From NCBI GenBank assembly GCA_964532965.1, contig CAZHJE010000013.1, positions 1 to 17,512 of the forward strand: a stretch of DNA of 17,512 bases. Direction: 5' to 3'. Origin of the DNA: CAZHJE01 sp964532965 (GTDB lineage: Bacteria; Patescibacteriota; WWE3; UBA101185; UBA10185). The notes beneath the pieces were generated by a model. It did not search any database and was not told the origin of the DNA. It saw only the letters and a program-made list of their open reading frames with translations. This document shows positions 14,022 through 17,512 of the stretch, piece by piece (the first letter of the stretch is position 1; each line of letters begins with the position of its first letter). The position numbers and the translations under genes are program-made.

Positions 14022-15251
14022 GTGAAGGACAAATTATTGATTTTATGGTCCAACAAGAAGACCTTTTATTTTGTAATAATTTCTATTGTACTAGTTGCAG
14101 TACTTGCGCGGCTTTTGATTTTTAGTACTGAGGGAGGGGACCATGTTCAGTATAGAGAAGCAGTATTAGAATTCGTTTCTGGAGGCAATCCATACAAGTA
14201 CACAACCTTATCTTTTAGATTGAATAATGTGGAACATGGTTATGCTTACTTTCCAACGCTTCTTTATATACTGGCATTTATGTGGAAACTCAATCTATGG
14301 ACATCATTGAATATTCCAACTGCGGTATTATGGAAAATACCGGTTTTGATAGCTGATTTACTTATTACATTTATGATATTCAGACACCTCTACACAAAAG
14401 AGGATAAGATGGCAACTGTTTTTGGTGTATTTTTGTGGTTATTTAATCCATGGTTTATGGCACGGTACGAGTACACATTATTTGATCCTATACAGGTAAT
14501 GTTTCTATTTTTTGCATTATATTTTATGGAGAGAAAGAACTCACTATCCGCTATCTTTTTTGCTCTTGCGGTTTCGATGAAACTAACACCAATAATTTTA
14601 TTACCAATATTTTTACTAAAAGTTAAGAAACCAATGTATTTTATACTAATATGCGGCTTGCTTTTCTTTATTATAAGTCTGCCTTTTTTACGGGATTTTT
14701 ATGATTTTTACTATTATGTTAATGGCACAATATTAGTACATGAGGAACGCTCAGTTCAGGGGCGCCCCATTTTGTCATTCCTGACTGCACATTTACAAAA
14801 TTATGGAATAAATTTTCAACAAACAATGTATTCAGATGTATATGCGTTACTTGCTATAGTGCTGGGTTCAGTAGTCACTACATATCTCATTCTTAAAAGG
14901 AAGGTAACTGATAAATATATTTTAGTTTCTATCTCTTTTCTTATATACTATATCTTTACACCAGTACTTAGTCGAACGCACATTTTATGGGGATATCCAT
15001 TCTTTATTATTGCACTATACAATATTTACTCAAGCAAAAGACGTCTATTTTATATATCGAATATAATCTTGTACGTTTTAATATTTTCATATATTGCTTT
15101 CTGGTTTAAAGGTTTTACAATAAAGCCTGGTAATCCAAAAGTTTTTATAGATGAAATACCTTCGGAAAGACGGATACTGCCTTCAGCGCTTAAGCTGAGA
15201 AATATATATTATGACTATAGACATAAGATTATAGTTTCACTTAATAAATGA
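14022..15251 (+). CDS. GT87-like polytopic membrane glycosyltransferase
   Basis: This protein of about 409 aa has roughly nine or ten membrane helices and no soluble domain. It shows the pattern of GT87/DUF2029 polyprenyl-phosphate mannosyltransferases: an early luminal acidic loop GGDHVQYREAV with GGNPY, a YFPTLLYILAF helix, FNPWFMARYEYTLFDPIQVM, and AVSMKLTPIILLPIFLL, which corresponds to the family's A-x-x-x-K-x-x-P-x-L-L-x-P signature. Such enzymes add a sugar, often mannose, from a lipid-linked donor on the outer face. I start at GTG 14022 (AGAAAG just upstream), because the 35 codons back to an earlier GTG at 13917 run through the inverted repeat and do not look like protein. The gene ends 11 bp from the convergent GT2 fusion gene and stands among other glycosyltransferases. 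The exact sugar and acceptor are unknown. Confidence 0.75.
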   Translation: MKDKLLILWSNKKTFYFVIISIVLVAVLARLLIFSTEGGDHVQYREAVLEFVSGGNPYKYTTLSFRLNNVEHGYAYFPTLLYILAFMWKLNLWTSLNIPTAVLWKIPVLIADLLITFMIFRHLYTKEDKMATVFGVFLWLFNPWFMARYEYTLFDPIQVMFLFFALYFMERKNSLSAIFFALAVSMKLTPIILLPIFLLKVKKPMYFILICGLLFFIISLPFLRDFYDFYYYVNGTILVHEERSVQGRPILSFLTAHLQNYGINFQQTMYSDVYALLAIVLGSVVTTYLILKRKVTDKYILVSISFLIYYIFTPVLSRTHILWGYPFFIIALYNIYSSKRRLFYISNIILYVLIFSYIAFWFKGFTIKPGNPKVFIDEIPSERRILPSALKLRNIYYDYRHKIIVSLNK

Positions 15252-15262
15252 AGCATTCTTTA

Positions 15263-17512
15263 TCAATTTCTTTTATATAAATACACATAAGCCTCTTTAT
15301 AAAAACTAAACGGAAATGTAATCTCATGGGTTTTTAACAAATTATAGTCCTTAGCATTATTTTCGCCTTTAAAATTCGCATAGGTATAAAAATAGTCTCT
15401 TTTTGAACTATTCCTATATAAATTTTGCCATGAATTATCGACATTTATCATATTTCTAGGAATATTTAACTCATTGCTTAGCTTTATTGCATCGTTCCAA
15501 ACATATTTATTAACCAATATATTATCCATTGAAAATTGATAACCCAAAAAAGCCCACAATAATAGAAAACCCGATAAGACTACGTTTTTGACTCTGCCAA
15601 AATCAGGATTTGGAATAAACATTAAGGCTGTAATAAAAGTTAGTGGTAACAAATACCGATCAAAAATTCTTGGTGTAATTAATAACAAACATATAAAGCC
15701 ACAAAAATATATTAGTGCAAATTTATCAATATGTTTAAAATTACTTAGCAGATATAGTAGCAATACAAACGCACCAATTTTACCAATAACTTCCATGCCC
15801 CTAAATAAATCAAAATAGCCGGGAAATATATATTTATCTCCTTCTAAATTATCTTCAAGAAAGCCTTTTCTGGTAAATACGTTTGGAAGATACGGAAAGT
15901 TAGGAGATATATATTCTTTAAAATACATCCCTTCTCTGGTTCTTACCGTGAAAAAAATATTTTCAGGCTCAAATCTTTTAGCAACATATGTATACATTAT
16001 GGGTATTAGTAATAGTAGCAACAAGTATTTAGGTTTTAACAAACTTTTTTTTAAAAGTGCAACCAATATAAATGGTAAAAGAAAGACAGTTAAATATATA
16101 AGCACTATATACACAGTCGTATAATTTCTATCCATGTAGAAAACATTAGCAATTGTTAGGTTTCCATCATACATTTGTGGTGTTTGCGGAAAAATATAAT
16201 AATGAAAATGAAATAAAAGCAAACTTATTAATAGTTGGGCGCGGGCATGTTTAGTCTTTTTTTGTGTAAATAAATATAGTGAAAATGCAAATGTTGTAAT
16301 TATTCCAAATTGTCTAACAAAGTAGCTTAGCCAAATAAAAACATTGGAAAGTATAAAAGATGTGTTTTTATTGCTTTGTTTGAAGTCATAAATAAAATAA
16401 AGCGAACAAAATAGAAAAAACATAAAATAATTTTCAGTCATAACTCCCCATGCAGAATATAAATAAAGAGGAGAAAAGAATAATAGGAGAGAATATAACA
16501 TACTTTGTATTTTTGCTACTTTAAAAAATTTCCAAAGTATTATATTGAAAATATATATGCCTAGTACAGATACTATATATGTTAATACTGGAATCTTAGC
16601 TATGCCAAATATTAAAGCAAATAGGGTAGATAATACTCCTTGCACATAAAAAGTAGCCCCAAAATATGGGTCTAAGTTAAAGTTTCCTTGCATAAAATTG
16701 GCAACCATATCATAGTAAAGGTAGTCATCATTTTGCATGTAGTTAATTGAACATGCTAGTGGTAACCCAAGTAAAAACACTACCAACCACAAACTGCGGA
16801 TGATTAATAAGTCCTTTCTGTCCGAAAACAGTTTAAGAAGAGTAAGTGTTTCTATAACCGCACGTTTGATTTCTTTATAGTTATCCCCAGTTGGAGTACC
16901 AAATTCTCTTTTGTAATGGGGCACTGGTAACTGCTTTATCTTATAACTTTCTTTATGACATTTAAGCAACATTTCAGTGGAGGCCAATTGCCCAATACTA
17001 TACAAAGGCATTATCTTGTTGAGGACATCTTTTTTAATTAATTTAAATGCACAATCTATATCTTTTATATTTGGTGGAAATGCGAAAAAGAAGCTATTCC
17101 AAATTTTTAGTAACTTAGCAATTAAATTTCTTTTAAAGCCCTCAGCTCTTTTTTGTCTATAACCTATTATCAAGTCATAATCATCAGTATAGTCTACAAA
17201 TTTTGTAATATCCGATAAATCAAATTGCAAATCACCATCCGAAAAAAACACCCATTCATATTGTGAAGTAGCAAATCCAGCACTTATAGCGCCGCCATAC
17301 CCTTTATTTTCTTGATTAACTAAAACAATATTTTGATGTTTTTGTTTTAATTTTTCTGCAATGGCTTTTGTATTATCTGTGCTCCCGTCATTTACAATAA
17401 TTATTTCAAATGTCTCTGCTATTGTCGGTATTATTTCTATAGCTTGTTTTATGACTTTTTCAATGTTTTTTTCTTCATTATAAAACGGAAAAAATACCGA
17501 TAGTTCTTTAAG
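15263..17512 (-). CDS. Bifunctional GT2 (DPM1-like) / GT-C membrane glycosyltransferase fusion, 5' end outside window
   Basis: The frame is open to the right edge, leaving 749 visible residues. Residues 1 to about 230 are a GT2 domain like dolichyl/polyprenyl-phosphate mannosyltransferase: SVFFPFYNEE (5-14), IIIVNDGSTDNT (37-48), NKGYGGAISAGF (69-80), the metal-binding FFSDGDLQ (DGD at 92-94) and DIDCAFKLIKKDVL. From about 238 on, a GT-C domain begins with a first helix, then the acidic loop NDDYLYYD (261-268), MTENYFMFFLF, and about nine more helices with a short soluble tail. GT2 enzymes load a nucleotide-sugar onto polyprenyl phosphate, and GT-C enzymes use that lipid sugar as donor, so the fusion couples both steps in one chain. 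GT2-GT-C fusions are known in bacteria. The true start lies beyond 17512. The GT-C half is paralogous to the gene at 12392-13799. Confidence 0.85.
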   Translation of the reverse strand, partial: LKELSVFFPFYNEEKNIEKVIKQAIEIIPTIAETFEIIIVNDGSTDNTKAIAEKLKQKHQNIVLVNQENKGYGGAISAGFATSQYEWVFFSDGDLQFDLSDITKFVDYTDDYDLIIGYRQKRAEGFKRNLIAKLLKIWNSFFFAFPPNIKDIDCAFKLIKKDVLNKIMPLYSIGQLASTEMLLKCHKESYKIKQLPVPHYKREFGTPTGDNYKEIKRAVIETLTLLKLFSDRKDLLIIRSLWLVVFLLGLPLACSINYMQNDDYLYYDMVANFMQGNFNLDPYFGATFYVQGVLSTLFALIFGIAKIPVLTYIVSVLGIYIFNIILWKFFKVAKIQSMLYSLLLFFSPLYLYSAWGVMTENYFMFFLFCSLYFIYDFKQSNKNTSFILSNVFIWLSYFVRQFGIITTFAFSLYLFTQKKTKHARAQLLISLLLFHFHYYIFPQTPQMYDGNLTIANVFYMDRNYTTVYIVLIYLTVFLLPFILVALLKKSLLKPKYLLLLLLIPIMYTYVAKRFEPENIFFTVRTREGMYFKEYISPNFPYLPNVFTRKGFLEDNLEGDKYIFPGYFDLFRGMEVIGKIGAFVLLLYLLSNFKHIDKFALIYFCGFICLLLITPRIFDRYLLPLTFITALMFIPNPDFGRVKNVVLSGFLLLWAFLGYQFSMDNILVNKYVWNDAIKLSNELNIPRNMINVDNSWQNLYRNSSKRDYFYTYANFKGENNAKDYNLLKTHEITFPFSFYKEAYVYLYKRN

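Noticed and set aside
1..17512. CRISPR arrays, transposases or rRNA genes
   Set aside because: No regularly spaced repeats, transposase motifs, terminal repeats or rRNA-like stretches were found on either strand.

Overview
The window is AT-rich (roughly 70% A+T by eye), densely packed bacterial DNA with compact housekeeping genes, many starts without a clear Shine-Dalgarno sequence, and TGA used as a normal stop. The compact ValRS, the small proteins and the large GT-C membrane glycosyltransferases suggest a member of the Candidate Phyla Radiation (Patescibacteria), perhaps the Microgenomates/Katanobacteria side. This placement is inference from gene style, not from a marker comparison.

Layout. 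Positions 1-3364 hold the tail of an RDD membrane protein with a good terminator, then a divergent pair: a KamB/NpmA-like 16S rRNA (A1408) methyltransferase on the minus strand and an ABC-F ATPase on the plus strand, the latter followed by truB. valS lies at 3369-5642 on the minus strand, behind a leader of about 190 nt that reads as a T-box riboswitch (T-box bulge TGGTACC, exclusive antiterminator and terminator, Val codons in a short Stem I loop). tRNA-Pro(CGG) is transcribed divergently from it. Positions 5973-9280 look like an accessory stretch downstream of the tRNA: an unrecognised protein with less AT-rich DNA, a frameshifted UDG-superfamily gene, a Hanks-type kinase with altered motifs, a frameshifted Cys-rich ORF and a broken small membrane protein. 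Positions 9263-10893 carry a zinc-PLC-like hydrolase and an SPL-like radical SAM protein.

The most striking element is at 10959-11077, upstream of a fold-type I PLP enzyme: a 19-codon leader peptide with four consecutive Phe codons, three mutually exclusive pairings (1:2, 2:3, 3:4) and a strong terminator whose T-tract ends 5 nt before the structural gene. This is the complete layout of a ribosome-mediated transcription attenuator. Together with the valS T-box, it means one window carries two different RNA mechanisms that sense amino-acid charging, in an organism type where such control is little described.

Positions 12392-17512 hold three membrane glycosyltransferases (two GT-C/PMT-like, one of them fused to a GT2 domain, and one GT87-like), probably for cell-surface glycan assembly from polyprenyl-phosphate sugars. 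A 100-N scaffold gap interrupts one of them.
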